Below, in pieces: positions 12,801 through 27,200 of a stretch of 64,000 nucleotides of DNA; the stretch's first letter is position 1, and each line of letters begins with the position of its first letter. The stretch is taken from NCBI GenBank assembly GCA_916700875.1, contig CAKAKS010000067.1, positions 7,436,591 to 7,500,590 of the forward strand. Direction: 5' to 3'. Source of the stretch: Sebastes aleutianus (lineage: Eukaryota > Chordata > Actinopteri > Perciformes > Sebastidae). The notes beneath the pieces are model-generated. The model was not told where the DNA came from and made no database searches. It worked only from the letters and a program-made list of their open reading frames with translations. The position numbers and the translations under genes were made by a program.

Positions 12801-15800
12801 TCAGGATAAGAATTGAGTCTGCCACTGTGTTTTATAATACACGTGGGTCAACTGAATGGGGCTTCTTACTTCGTCTGTAGGAGGACTGTCTGTAAGTCTG
12901 GTCGACTTCTTGAACATTCCACTGAACGCACCTCCCTTCTCCTGAAACACAGATGACATTTATTATATACTTTATATTTACATTCCCTCTTCAAGACATA
13001 GAGCATATGAATCAATTAGAAAAATACATGACAAGACATCACATACAACTACAATCAGAAAGAGAAGTAACTACTTAGGAAAAAAATATATATATATCAA
13101 TACATCGATATTAATATATATGTATATGCTGTGGTTGTTTGTATTTATTGCTGTAAGAATGTTTTAATGCTACCCCTTTGCTAGGTCGCTCTTGAAAAAG
13201 AGATTTTTAAGACTTTTGCCTGGTTAAAAAAATGACATATATTTAAAAATGAGGGGTGTTACCTGTATCACTGTTACCTACAGGCAGCACAATTCATTAC
13301 CACATTAGATTTGAACCATAAGTAGGGCAGCAAATAAAGATTATTTTCATTAATCAGCTGATTATTTTCTCCAGTGATCGATTAATCTTTTGGTCTATGT
13401 TGTTAGAAAATAGTGAAAAATGCCTCAATTTCCTGTAGCTTAAGGTGAACAACATACAGATTTCCTCTGATGCCAGAGAGTGATTTTCAACCAAACTGAC
13501 CTTTGTGTTGGCAACCTCAGACAGACTGTCATTACTGGCTGAAAGGTCTTTCTGCGCCAATAGATTCTCCTGAAAAAATAATGAAAACTGTCAGAAACAG
13601 AGCAGCTCAGCAGGAAATGAAAGGGTTACAAGTAAAATATATCAATGTCTTGTCATATTTTAACTTCTGCTGCACCTGGATAACAGCATTTGACCACAGA
13701 CGAGGAAATAACAAGGAATTTGCATCATACTGGCTGCGCTCCATTTGGTCATGCTCACATGCCTTTTTTGTTACATAGCAGGAAGGTTAAACCTGGTTAA
13801 ATGGAATACAGGCAACAAATGAGTCAGTGGGAATGACGTTGAATCTCTATCAGCTGATAATCAAACATCAGCAGGTGGTAGAGATGTTGAGATTAACTTT
13901 GATTTAATCGTTTTACAGCTTGTAAGTGATGGCAAATACACTACAGAATCTTTTCAGCCATGACAAACTGTGTGAAAAATGTTTTTATTAGTCTTTTTAT
14001 GCTGATGTGCTGTTTATGATGTTGTTGGTACATGTTGTTACCACACAGAGCTGTTGAATCACGTTGGCACATGCAGTTTATTAATTTTTTGGTTTATATA
14101 TAGATTTGGGGGTTTTTCTACATACAGGCCCCCAACCTGATACACCCAAAGACATACAATAGAAAAAAAAAAATCTCTAGTGTTCACAGCTACTGTGACG
14201 ATACTGCCCATACAGGGAAGAACAATGAGCATGATTTAAAAGATGGTTTACTGTATATTAAGCCTGAAATAAATACAACATAAACTGTTTAGTTATTTGC
14301 TTCCTCGTATAATCAATAAAGGGACTGTACAAGTCAGACGAGGAGTACACAATCTCCTCCAAATAAAGACAGGACATTATATCATTGAGCCACTTCTGAA
14401 AAAAAGAACCCTTTTATCTATAATCACACAAAACAACTGGGTCTCATGGCATATGCTGCTTTGTAGGCAAAATTAAAATGGAGTGAAAACCACACCCAAC
14501 AAACCGACATCCTGACGGTCGGGTTTGGCACAATAAAGCAGCTGTTTTTTTTGTTCAGAATTAGACAGTGTTTGCCAACGTGAAAGCTACATTTGTGTTT
14601 GAGAAGCTGTACCTCTCCAGTTGTTTTGGGAGTCTTTTTGTGGAGTCCACCGAACCAACCGCCTTTCTCCTACAGAGAAGCAGAAAACATGTTAGTGCAA
14701 ACTGACGACTTATTTTCTTTAATTTCAGAATTACAATCCTCCTTATTGTCCATCTACTGTATGCTATGGGGCTGCAGAGATTTTAGGGCACACTTGTCAT
14801 GTTGGTGGTGACTACATGGTGACTCATGTAGTTTCAGTGGGTGTGTGCGGACGATCTGTCAGTCCGATGATGAAGACTCACCTTGTTCTCCAACAGGTTG
14901 TCAGTGCTGGCAGAGAGTTCACTGGGTGACGACTCTGCGCCCTAAACAAAACAAATATGTTACTCAACCTGTACGGTTTCACATGAACAGTGAAACCGGT
15001 TACTGAAACAGAAATAGGTTAAAGCAGGAGATCAGAGGAACATGTTTATATGTGTTGCAATAATCTGATAATCATTTTATAAGCAGCTGGTCAGTAATTT
15101 AGTTTTCTTCTGTGAACACCCATCATATTTATTTATTCAAGTACATTAAATGTTATGTAAGAAACCTGTCTCGTGATACATGATGGTTATGGATACATTA
15201 AAGGTCAGCCGCCTAATTGGGGACACATTTTTGACTGATTTAGACAGTAAACAAATGATGAAAGTCTAACTGTGCATAAATTTGAATAATGGCGTGAACC
15301 CACAGTTCATTAGAATCAAGTAGGGATGTCAAGACAACCGATACTTTGGTACCAAGTCGATGCCAAAATTCTGAAAACGTGACAGTACTTGTTTTTCTAA
15401 AGTACCTGTGGTACTGGGGATCAGGGCTGAGACTAACGGCCGGGTACGACAGAGAATTTCCCTGATAATGCCACATTGTGAACAACAAATCCGTGTTGAA
15501 ATCGGCAGAAGGAGTGCTAGTAAAGTTAGCTGTTAGCAGTCGGTAGACAGCACAGTCCTGCTTGGCGAAATAACGGAGCTAACAGCTAACATAAAGAGGT
15601 TGCATTGATTTACATTATGATGCATTATCAATGTAACGTATAACGTCATCATGATGTGTTCAAATGCAATCTTGTAAAATGTAGTTATTGGCGAGAAACT
15701 TGAGGCGGATCATCAGGGATTAATAATACATTTGCAAAAACAGTATGCCTACAGTAATAAAGGAGTTTACGTTGAAGTGATTTATTGTTTTGTTTTTTAC

Positions 15801-18800
15801 CGTGGTATCGAATTGGGCATCGAGAATCGTGGAATTTCATTGGTATTGGTATCAACTACTACATTTCTGGTATCGTAACATCCCTAGATTCAAGGCTTCA
15901 AAAGTGACGGTTAAGTGTGTCAATGTTTTACCTCCTCCGGTCGGGTGGCCCTAGACAGTTTGGGAGATTTCTTGAACATTCCACTGAAAACACCTCCTTT
16001 CTCCTGCTGCGTGAACAAAAAGAAGAAACTCACTGTCAAAGCCCTAAGGTTTCCTTGTGAGAATGCTTTGGCTAAAATTGTTTCATTGAGAGTTTGTACT
16101 GAATACAGAAGAGAAATATGTAAAGCTATAAAATTCAAATTACAATGTTGTATAAACCTTTCTTTAATGGAAAAAAAGACGGACAATAACGGTGCCTTTT
16201 ACCATATACAGAGGACAAATATCATGCTTCTTTATTAACTAGTTGAAGCTTGAAGAGCTTTATAGTTAGTAAGAATTAAAGATTATTTTATTTTTTCACT
16301 TGGTTCAAAAATAGAGAGCAACTGGAAACAGCACCATTTGTTATGTTTTCTATAACTTTAGTAATTCCACTCCTATTGTGTAATTTGGGCTATGTAAAAA
16401 TGATTGTTCCATTTCAGCACATTTGAAATCGGGGTTGAGTTGTGGTATTAGCGGGGAGGGTGGTCAGTGTAGGGGAGGGTTCAAAGCAAATATAAGATTC
16501 AGCCCCCCCCATCCTCAACTGTTTTAACTTTCATGCAGTCTCTTACTTTAGTGGTGTTGTTCTCAGACAACTCATTGCTGTCTGCTGGCCCCGTTTGCTG
16601 CGACTGTTTATCCTGAAACGAGGAGATAAACAAACAGTTCAATTGTGTCTCAGTGGTTCGTTTGATCAATGAACACAATGATACACACAGTCAGTTACAA
16701 GTTTTGTTTCCTGTTTGGTGTATGTTTTCAAGTTCTGTTATCACCTTTCAAAGATTCATATTTTACTATTTGTTTTTCTAATGGTTAAACGCAAGAACAT
16801 AGTGCCACAATGCATTGTGCAGTATGCAGGTTTATGTTGTATTATAATGTAGCTAAAAGCAGATATAAGGATATTAATGTATTTTGTCAACAACTGTAAC
16901 TTCTGGTGTATAAACACAATGAATGACAATATACATTAGTAAAACACAGTTGTAATAATATAAAATCTGTTTTCATAGGAGAAGTTGTGATTGCTGACAA
17001 ATACTGTACTTTGATTAACGCTTACAGATGTCCTTATACCTGCTTACAACTACATTAGTGTGTTATTCAGTTCAGGTAAATACTAGGGGTGCAGGAAGTA
17101 TCGCGACATTATGTTTTTTGATACTGTATTGATTCTCAAAAACACTGTAGTCAGTACTTTATTTCATTTGCAAAGATATGCACCCTCTCAGTGTATGTGC
17201 CCTCTAAAAGTAGTGCTGGATTAAACTAATGATACAACCTTTTTTTTTACTTTGTTTGAATTGAGTTGCATAATACATTGTTTCTTCAGCTTCATCACCT
17301 CGTCAGTTTGAGCCGCTTCTGTTGGTTTCTTCTTGAACATCCCGCTAAATATTCCTCCTTTTTCCTGAAGCAGACACACAAACATTATACACACGCTCGG
17401 TTATGAAAGATTTATTTTGGTCAAGGTCAGGTCACTGAAGGACCAATCTCCTAGGCTGTGTGTACACTCTAATCAAAGATAACTTTATCAGTGCAAACAC
17501 AAAGCTGTTCACCTTATTGTCGCTGTTTTCAGACAGGCTGTCATTGCTGGCAGACAGCTCACTATGAGCACTCAGATTGTCCTGTAACACCAACATGACA
17601 TAGTAGAAAAGTGAAAAAACACAGACAAAAAAACTTTAAACTTTTTCAAATTGTATTTTACTAAGGAGAAAGCCCTTTTTGTCACTCACCTGTGCAGGTG
17701 TCTCATCTGTTGGTTTATTGGATTTTTTAAGGATGCCAGAGAAGAAGTTTCCCTTTTCCTGTAGAAAATGAAACAGTGTGTTTGTGACAATACAAATACA
17801 GATACATAAAAAACAGAACATGCATCCACCCCACCATAAGGATGCTGCACAAAACAACAAAAAACATCTCAGACATTTGATCCCAAAGTCCCCTAAAACC
17901 TGTCTGAATGTTTTATTAATTTATATGTCTGCTTCTCCGGTGGAATAAGGGCAGCGATCTCTGCAATCCACACTTTTACAGAAGAGGATGAAACCTTTTC
18001 TATATGTGAATGCAGAGATTTCTTTGGATATTTGAGGCACATCTTTCAAATAATTTCATAACAGTGGCTGAATGTTTGGACACAAAATGTTTCTGGCAAC
18101 ACAGGAACCTATTCTTGACTCTGTAATTTCACTGGGAATCCACATAAAAAGCGTGTAGAGGAAGTTTTTATTTATTGGTTCACCAACTTTACAGCTGTCT
18201 TTTGGGCTTCACTAGCGCAGCAAACACTTCAAAATAAAAATTCTATGTGGATTGACCGTTACACTGAATACACCCTGAAATCGACTAAAACAAGAATTAC
18301 CTTATCTTCTGCTTCCTCTGCATCTTCAGGATCACTGTCTGCTTTGCTTAACTGGCGATGAAATGGCAAAGCAATGAGCAAGAGAAAAACTTATGGTCAG
18401 AAAATGAGCAGAGGAGTTGGTGTTACCGTCACAACAGGAGACGATGATTTCTCTTTGGGTGTTTTCCGGAACATTCCAGCGATCAGACCTCCAATGTCCT
18501 GTATGAAAGGTTGAGAAAAAATCGAATGCCTTTAAGGTTTTCTTATTGGGATTCTTATTCTAATTGGGAATGTTGAATACCGTCTTCCCTTCTCTGCCTC
18601 CTGACATTTAAAAACAATGAAAAAAGTGTTACCATGTGGCTTCACCAACATTAAAAGTAAGTGTAGATGGTGGTTTTTCATTTGAAAAAAATATTTTCAG
18701 AATATGTTTCCTCTTTCTTGTTCTCTGTCACTTAAAGGTGCAATGTGTAGGATTTGGTGTCATCTAGTGGTGTGGTTGCAGATTGCAACCAACTGAGTAC

Positions 18801-21224
18801 CCCTCCACTCACTCCTCCCTTTCCAAGACTAAGGGTGCATCCCAAAGCTCCTATTTGTCGTTTCCTCGCTCCTCGATCCTTGCTTGAACCAGAAGTTGTT
18901 CTGGTGCGCCATCTTGAAGACCGCCCCAAAGCTCTTATTTCAGCATCGAGGCGCGAGGAGTGAGGAGGGATCTCTGAGGAGCGATGAGCGAAGATACACG
19001 AGAGCAGCCTTCACGGAAGTCTTTTACCGACCGACACGCACCCTCATTGGATATCAGTTACTGATCGGACGCTGCTGCCAATCGGACTGATCTGATAACG
19101 TTACCTCTCAACATCACTGGAGTTTCATACCGGAGTGAAGACAGATCACAGATTAAACGTTTCATATTTTAGTTGTCTTCTGATTCACCATTTAGTTATA
19201 ATCTGTGTTAACTAAAGGTGTGAACAGCAGCAGAAGGACCTGCAGTATCTCTCCTTCACACACCGCGATGTGAAGCAGCCTGTCACTGAAAGAGCTTTAT
19301 AAGACCTGACAAACGGGTCTAAAACATCTTTCTGCATTTATTAGAAAGATTTTTCTTTTCATGATCTGTTATTTCCCTCGTTAACTTTTATTAATGATAC
19401 TATTAAAGTCAGAGAGAGAAGGAGAGTCTGTCTGTCAGCAACAAACACCTGTTACATCATTTATCCTCATTTCCATTCAGTCACATGTGAGGCTGATACT
19501 TCCTGAAAGTCGGGTTTGATATGAGTTATATCATTTACATTTTCCCCTGAAACATTCAGCCTAATAAATAATATCCAGTGTTCAAAAGACACCATAGTCA
19601 TATTCTGGGTTATTAAATAATGAATTCACAATCAGAACATCAATAACTACAGATGCTAATAATGAATAAATAATATAAAGATATTGTGCCAGTAAAGATG
19701 GTCCCTGGTCCTTTAAGCAGGACTCAGTCCACAGTATAGATACAGACTGCAGCTGTTATTCATGTGCAGGTGTTTGTTAAACAGGTTACAGGCTACAGAG
19801 AGAAAACACTGCTGCTCTATCACTGATAATAACTGTGTCTTTATTAGTATTATTAGTACAGTTCAGACACAAACTCCATCAAAAGTCTCTACAGCTGTTA
19901 AAGCCAACTGACAGCTGATCCAGCTGCGATTAGCTGCTGCTGTCATCAGAAACGGACGCCACTTCACGTGACGGTTCAGAGAAAAGGACGTCTCATTTCT
20001 CTTAGAACATATTTCCTCGTTTCCTCTCACTTCGCATGGTTTCCTTGCAAGGAAAAGACGCAAGTGAGGAAAACGTGGATGCAATTAAAAGCTTTGGGAT
20101 GCACCCTAAGTGAGCCGCCGAAACGCCGTCCTTACCAAAATAACACTACTTTAGGAGCAACAGAAGTCAGACGGCGGCTGGTGGTACCACTGCTACCGAC
20201 TGTAGAAACATGGCGTAGCAACATGGTGGACCCCGTAAAGAGGACCCGCTTCCTATGTAGATATAAACGGCTCATTCTACACTAATGAAAACATAACGAT
20301 TCTTAGTTTCAGGTGATTATACACTAATGAAAACACAGTTCTGAATATGATATTCCATTTCTGCTTATGCTAAACACTGTACTTTTAGATATCACAACAG
20401 TGACTGAATAATGATTTTGTTTGTCTGGAAAAAGCAGAAGCAGAACTGGCTTGTTAACATGAGAGGAGCCAGTCAAACTATTGTTAATCTCTTACCTGTT
20501 TGGCTTCTGCATTCTTTTCCTGCTTGTTTTTTTCTGCGGATTGTTCCTTTTCTGAGCCGGCTTCCTCTGCACTGGGATCTGGACTTGGGTCTCTGCTGGC
20601 CTTAGAGAAGAGTCAACAATCTTCAGCACAATAAAATCATCCTGAATTAATTAATTAATACAACCAGACAAGAGAAGACACTACATTTAAACTATGTGCT
20701 TAAAATTGGTCCAAAATATGTCCTATTCCATTCGCACAATTTATCATCTCAAAGTGTCTCCAGGATTAAAAATCCTTCTCCAACCACTTAGGCTTCACCT
20801 CACCACCTATATTATATTTACAGCTGCTTTATGAATACAATAATGATGTGGAATTTCAGGTGGGACATAGGATGCCTTAAAAGTCCTAAAAAATTCAGAT
20901 AACTTTGCTGATAACTGAAAATTGTCACAAATTTTAATTCTTTAATATGAATAAATTCTAAACAATGAGATGCAAGAAAGGTGGTTCACCCAGTTGGGTA
21001 AATGAAATGGGGCTGTGCCATGGATGCCAAAAAATGTCAAGTTGACAAGGTTTTACACACTGACACTGAGATAATCTTTTCTAGGTATTTTTTGGGGGGC
21101 AATTTATGTCTTTATTAGTGAGTTGACAGAGAGAGATGGGGACTGACATGCAGCAAAGGTCCCAGGCTGGACACGAAACAGGGATGTTACAGTTCATGGT
21201 CACTGTCTAAACCCCCAACTATAG

Positions 21225-21262
<38 letters not shown>

Positions 21263-24200
21263 ATATATATGTAGGAGTGGACGTAGTCACCGTGACGTCA
21301 CCCACTGGTTTGTTGACTGCCATTATGAAGCATCTTGGTTTTTGGCCATCGCCATCGTGGTTATTTGCAACCAGAAGTGACACGAGAGGGTGGACCTAAG
21401 TACAACTGAATGCTGAGACATTTTTAGGTGACCAAAAAGGTTATAATTAACTTTCATGAACTGAAAACACACAGTGAAAGGGTTAAAGTTCTGAGACGAA
21501 AACACGGACAACGCCGTGGTAGCAACCTGTCAATCACAAGGTAGCCACGCCCTAAAGCATCCCCTGCTTTATGGTCTATTTGACTCTAAATGGGACCATA
21601 ATTTACTAAATGAACATCATGCTGTATTGAAGAAGACTTGAAACTAATGATTGAGACCATGAACTCATGTTTACAATGTTTACTGAGGTAATAAATCAAG
21701 TGAGGAATAGGGTCATTGTCTCATAGACTTCTATACAATCAGACTTCTTTTTGCAACCAGAGGAGTCGCCCCCTGCTGGCTGTTGGAGAGAATGTAAGTT
21801 TAAGGCACTTCAGCATTGGCTTCACTTCTCAGACCCCGGAGTTGCCCACTGCTCCCAACCCACCAGGGCACCTTGACAGTCAGGTAATCTTTTGATCCAG
21901 CCCCAATAATATGCCATAAAGTAAACACTAAAATGCATATAGGGGGTAAATATACAAGGATAAACTGCATTTACTCCAACAATGCAGAATGATGAAAGCT
22001 GCCTACAGACTTCTTTGTTTTAATGTGACAATCAGTAAAAAAAAAAAAATAAGATCAAATCATTCCCAAGGATTCATCCAGGCAGTCTGAGCAATTCTTA
22101 TTAAAATGCATCGTTTTAACCACAGACAACACATTTAAATATCTTTAAAATCAAAGCAATCCAAGCCATATTAAAAAAATTTAACCATCCTAAAAGCAGT
22201 TACTGTACTACCACCACCACCACCAGCAGACACACAACAGTACTTCCATGTAAAATGTCACCACTGTAAAATAAAATATTGCAGCCACCACCAGAGGAAC
22301 ACTAAACCAGATGGTGCTTCATACCTTTGGTGACGACTTGATTTGTAACCCTTTCATTACTCCCTTCAGACCGCCCTGTCAATCACAGTCACATGTCACA
22401 AACCAGCTGATGACATCAGCAGTTGAACGAACACATACACAAACACAAACACATATGCACATACACACACACACACACACATACCGGTTTGCTGCCAGGA
22501 GCTTGTTTGGCTGCGACATCATCAGTTTTTTCCTCTTTGTCGTGGACCACGTAACTCTGAGGAGGAATGAAATATCAGGTAAACAGTAAAAAACACATTC
22601 TTCTTCATACGTATATCTACTGTGCAGCTCTAAAACAATGTATGTTTGTACGTATATTATGTTTATCCTATCATACATGTTTATGCTTAATGCATGTTTG
22701 TTTCTTCTATTTGATAATTATGAGACTCTTTCATTGAACAACTTACTGGACAACATTGACTTGAGTCATGAAGAGCAGCTGATACATGCCGATACAAACC
22801 TACTGTATGTCTGAATACACACCTACTGTATGTCTGAATACAAACCTACTGTATGTCTGAATACACACCTACTGTGTGTCTAAATAAACACTTGTGTTTC
22901 ATGCATGTACACACCCACACACACCTGCTTGCTACCAGGAACCTGTTTAACTGAGGCATTGTCAGTTTTTTTTTAACCTTTACACACACAGTTGTATTTT
23001 TATATATTTTATATGTATATTAATTTCTTATTTATATTTCATTTTTACTGATATTTTTATATTTACATTTTTACATGTACTTTATTGCTTTAAGTAAAAA
23101 AGAGGTAAAAAAAAAAAGCCAATAGAGATTCAGGATTTGACCCAGTTGTTGATCCTCCAGTCAGTGTATGATTAACTGTAGAGTACATATTTAAGTGAAT
23201 CCCATTTGTATAAACATCTATAACATGATGTACGTATCAAATTAGATGTTGTAGCACTGCATTTTTGTAAATGAATGTGCTCATTTATGACCATCAGTTA
23301 TACAATGGCAAATTCTCCTTCTTGACTGGATGGCAGGTGTAATTTGAAATTGTGTATGGGGACCCCTTAAATACCTTTCCACTGTGTAAGGTGTATTACA
23401 CTCCAGATAACGATGGCTAGATTTTTTTTTCTTCTCATACTTCGTCACAAGTTAACTTAAATTAGTTTTTTTTAAAATGGGTGATGTTTTCAACAGAGCC
23501 TCTTGTTTGTATTTGGTGCATGTTCATGGTATGATTTAAAGGAATAGTTTTCCCCCTGGGGTGCCGACAGGCACAGGAGTAAAGCAATGTACTGCTGTGG
23601 ACGGGGCAGCAGCAAAACATATTTTAGCCACCAAAGAAAGGCCCACCTAAAAAAATTAATATCAGTTTAAGTGTACGCAATATTTAGAATATTTTCACCG
23701 CTTTATATCTCTTCAAGATGTTCAGGTATAAGGAAATATGGATTCAAGAGTGCAACATGATAATTTTCTCCTCCAACTCTAACCTTGTTTTTTTTTATGG
23801 TAACACCCTGCTGTGCGTTATTGCTTACATGATGGACAGAACACAAAAAAATAAACACTACAGTAAAGCAATAAACCTGTTCAATATAATAATCATAAAA
23901 ATAAACATAAGATGATATGATGTGTAATGTACAGTGCAGAGAAGAGCTGCAGGTGCATTTCTTACAGTAAACGTAGGCGTTTTCTCTTTTTGGCTCCGTC
24001 GAAACAATCCAGTCAGGACCGGCTGATCACTCTACAGAAAAAGCACATGTAAATAAAGAGGAAGACATTTCATATACTGTTTATAAATTAGGTCAGAGCT
24101 GTAGTTAATAACTCTGGCTGTAATACCTTTTTGATCTCTGCTTCATTTTTGGCATCTTCGGATTGGCTCTGATGAGGAAAAGGAAGGACACCGATTCAGA

Positions 24201-27200
24201 AATTTATAAAAACAACCAAGAAGGAACATGACATTTCCTTGTGTGCGTGTGTACCTGTGCGTCCTCAGCCTGTTCCCTCCTGCGTTGGCTGTATCTGGTT
24301 GTGTTAAGTTCCTGCACACACACACATACAGCCAAACAAAAAGCCCAGAAGGGAACAATAACAAAAGGTATTTGGAACAGGAAAGAAACATGAAACCTTG
24401 TGTAGCTCTGAGTGATTCTTTACTGTAAACTGTTTTCACAGTAAAGACACACAGACATCAAAAAGGTTGCCAATCATCTCCAATTTCAATCAACTCAATT
24501 ATCGGCCAAGTACTTGGCTTTAAACATGAGAAACATTTCCTGTGTGGAAGTTGAACTGAATTCTGACTGCATTGATGAGTATTGTTATATATTAGAGTAT
24601 TTGGGTGTACTGTACCTTTTCTTTGGGTCTGGGTGGAACCACAGGAGTTTGCATCAAGTTTCCATTAGCCTGATAAAGATTGAAAAAAGGTGACAATACA
24701 CAAAAAGAATGGTATCAGACTATTTGGTCAATAATGCACAAAGTATATGAAGGCAACAGTAAGCAGAATATCGGTTAAAGGGACAGTGTGTGACATTTCA
24801 GGGATCTATTAGCAGAAATGGAATATAATATTCATAACTATTAGGGGTGTAACAATCCATCGATCTGGATTAATATAACGATTTAATAATCAACAATGCA
24901 ACACATCAATGCAAAGTGAAAACAAAGATACATACCATCATCTTTAATATATGCCCTTATTTTATAATTCTTAACTGATAAAAAAAAGGTGCACTTCAGT
25001 GCACACTCAGAAATGTGGCACTTTATAGTGTTCTACAGGAGGTCTATGTTTAATAGTTTTTATTAAAAAGAATATTGTTTTTCATTTAAATGTCTGGAAG
25101 AGCTCGGTAATAAAATTGTCAAATCCTATTTTAGTTGTTTTTTGTGAGTTGATATAAATGTAACCGATTGTGTTAAATGGGCATATGATATCGTCTCATA
25201 TTGATCTCAGTCCCCTGAATTTAATTGAATTTAATCGAAATCGTATCGTGGCAGATATCAGCAAACATTGTATCGTTGTCCAAAGAATCAATATAATATC
25301 GTATTGTGATTTACACCCCTTATAATTATGTTTTCTTTAGCTGTATAATCACCTGAAACTAAGAACCATTGTGTTTTTGTTAGCTTAGAATGAGCCCTTC
25401 ATATCTACATAGAGAGCGGGTCCTCTTCACGGAGTCCGCCATGTTTCTACAGTAACCCAGAACAGACAAACCAAACACTGACTCTAGAGAGAGCCTGCTA
25501 GAGTTACCTGAAGGCCACCGTAGTTCTCCGACACGCTTGTTAAACTGCGGTAATGCGAGCTGCAGAGTGCAAAACCGTGGTACCGCCAGCCGCCGTCTTC
25601 TTCCGTTGCTCCTAAAGTAGTGTTATTATAGTAAGGATGTCCTCTGAGCGAGGCAAACAGCTTTACCACGGTTTTGCACTCGGCAGCTCACGTTACCGCA
25701 ATGAGCGGTACTCGGTAGCAATCGGTAGCGTTATTAATCATAAGATGTTTATTCAGTATGAATATACAGTGTATATATATATATATATATCCATACTGAA
25801 AATAGTAACTAGCAGCCGCAAAACGAGCTGCAAGGGCAAGTGAGCAGCGTCAATATAACATTATGTCCATTAAAAATGCTTGTTTTTTGGCTCAGATTGT
25901 TATTTTAAGTGTCATTGACATGACATTGAAAATCTTTTATCTAACACTAAGCTACCCTTCCTGTACTCCAACACAACAAACTATGCCCGGCTGACACTCA
26001 CGTTTCTACCATGGAATTCATATTCCACTATTCCACCGTTGTCTTCTAGCGACACGTCACCTCGCCAGATTTCACAAAGAGGCTTCTCCTTGAGCGAGAC
26101 TTTTTCCATAATGTCATTAACTTATAACAATCAGAGCCTGTCATGGCAAAAACAAGAACTTTTGATGGACGTAAATGATGGCGCCAGCTTGCCCCAATAG
26201 CACCATATTGCAGCCTGTGAGCAGCTGCCGTCTAAAGCGTTCTCCCTCAATATTGGACAAGTTTCAGAAACTGTTGTTCCTATTAGTCAGTTAGAAACAA
26301 AAACTTGGGGAAATGGGATCCAGGTTGAAAAATACCTAAGTTACACAATGTATTTTTGTCTTCTAAATTTAACCAGATATTCTCACATGCAGGCTCAATC
26401 TAAAGGGCTTTGTCACACATCATCTTATCCCCACATTTCATTTCTCTCTGTCCCTCTATCTAGTAAAACATAAACAATGGCAAAAAATCAATAAAAAAAA
26501 TCAAATACAGTAAATACCTCATTGTTTGCTGCTCTTTTCATTCGGTATTGTGTCTGACCCAGTTCCTGCACAGAAAACACAAATCGATTTTAAAAAAAAA
26601 AGTTGAGTCTCTATGCAAATCAAAGTTAATCTTCTAAATAGGCCGATTCCCCTCATTGCCTCTCCTGTTTCTTTAGTGACTCTTGTAAAATATATTAAAA
26701 AGTTGTATGAGAAAACACACAAACAAAAATGCAGATACAGATAATGGAGGAGAGAAAATGTAGTTCTTTCAGTTTTTTAAGGCTTATATCAGTTCTGATA
26801 TTGTTGTGCTGATAACAGAAGCCAGCTTGTATCAATTATCGATATCTTTAAAAGTTACTTTTTGTTTTACCAAAATGATGTGGAGTTGATAGATTAACCC
26901 CCAGTTTTCCCCCTCACAGAGTGGAAATATCCTCTCCACTGGAACTCAAGCGAATTAATTTACTTAAATGTTACCAGATGTTTAAGGAATGTCGGCCCAC
27001 CACACATGCTCAGCAGAATGTAAACGCTGGGATACATAAAACAATTATATTATAGACCCTACATCACATCAGAGGCCTTGTTCAGACCTGGCATTAACAT
27101 ACGTCTCCACATGCGTCTTGAGTGACCCACTTGTGATCCGATCTCACTTCCCCGCTCTGCAAATAAACACGTAGTAAACACATGGCTAATACAGCAGACA

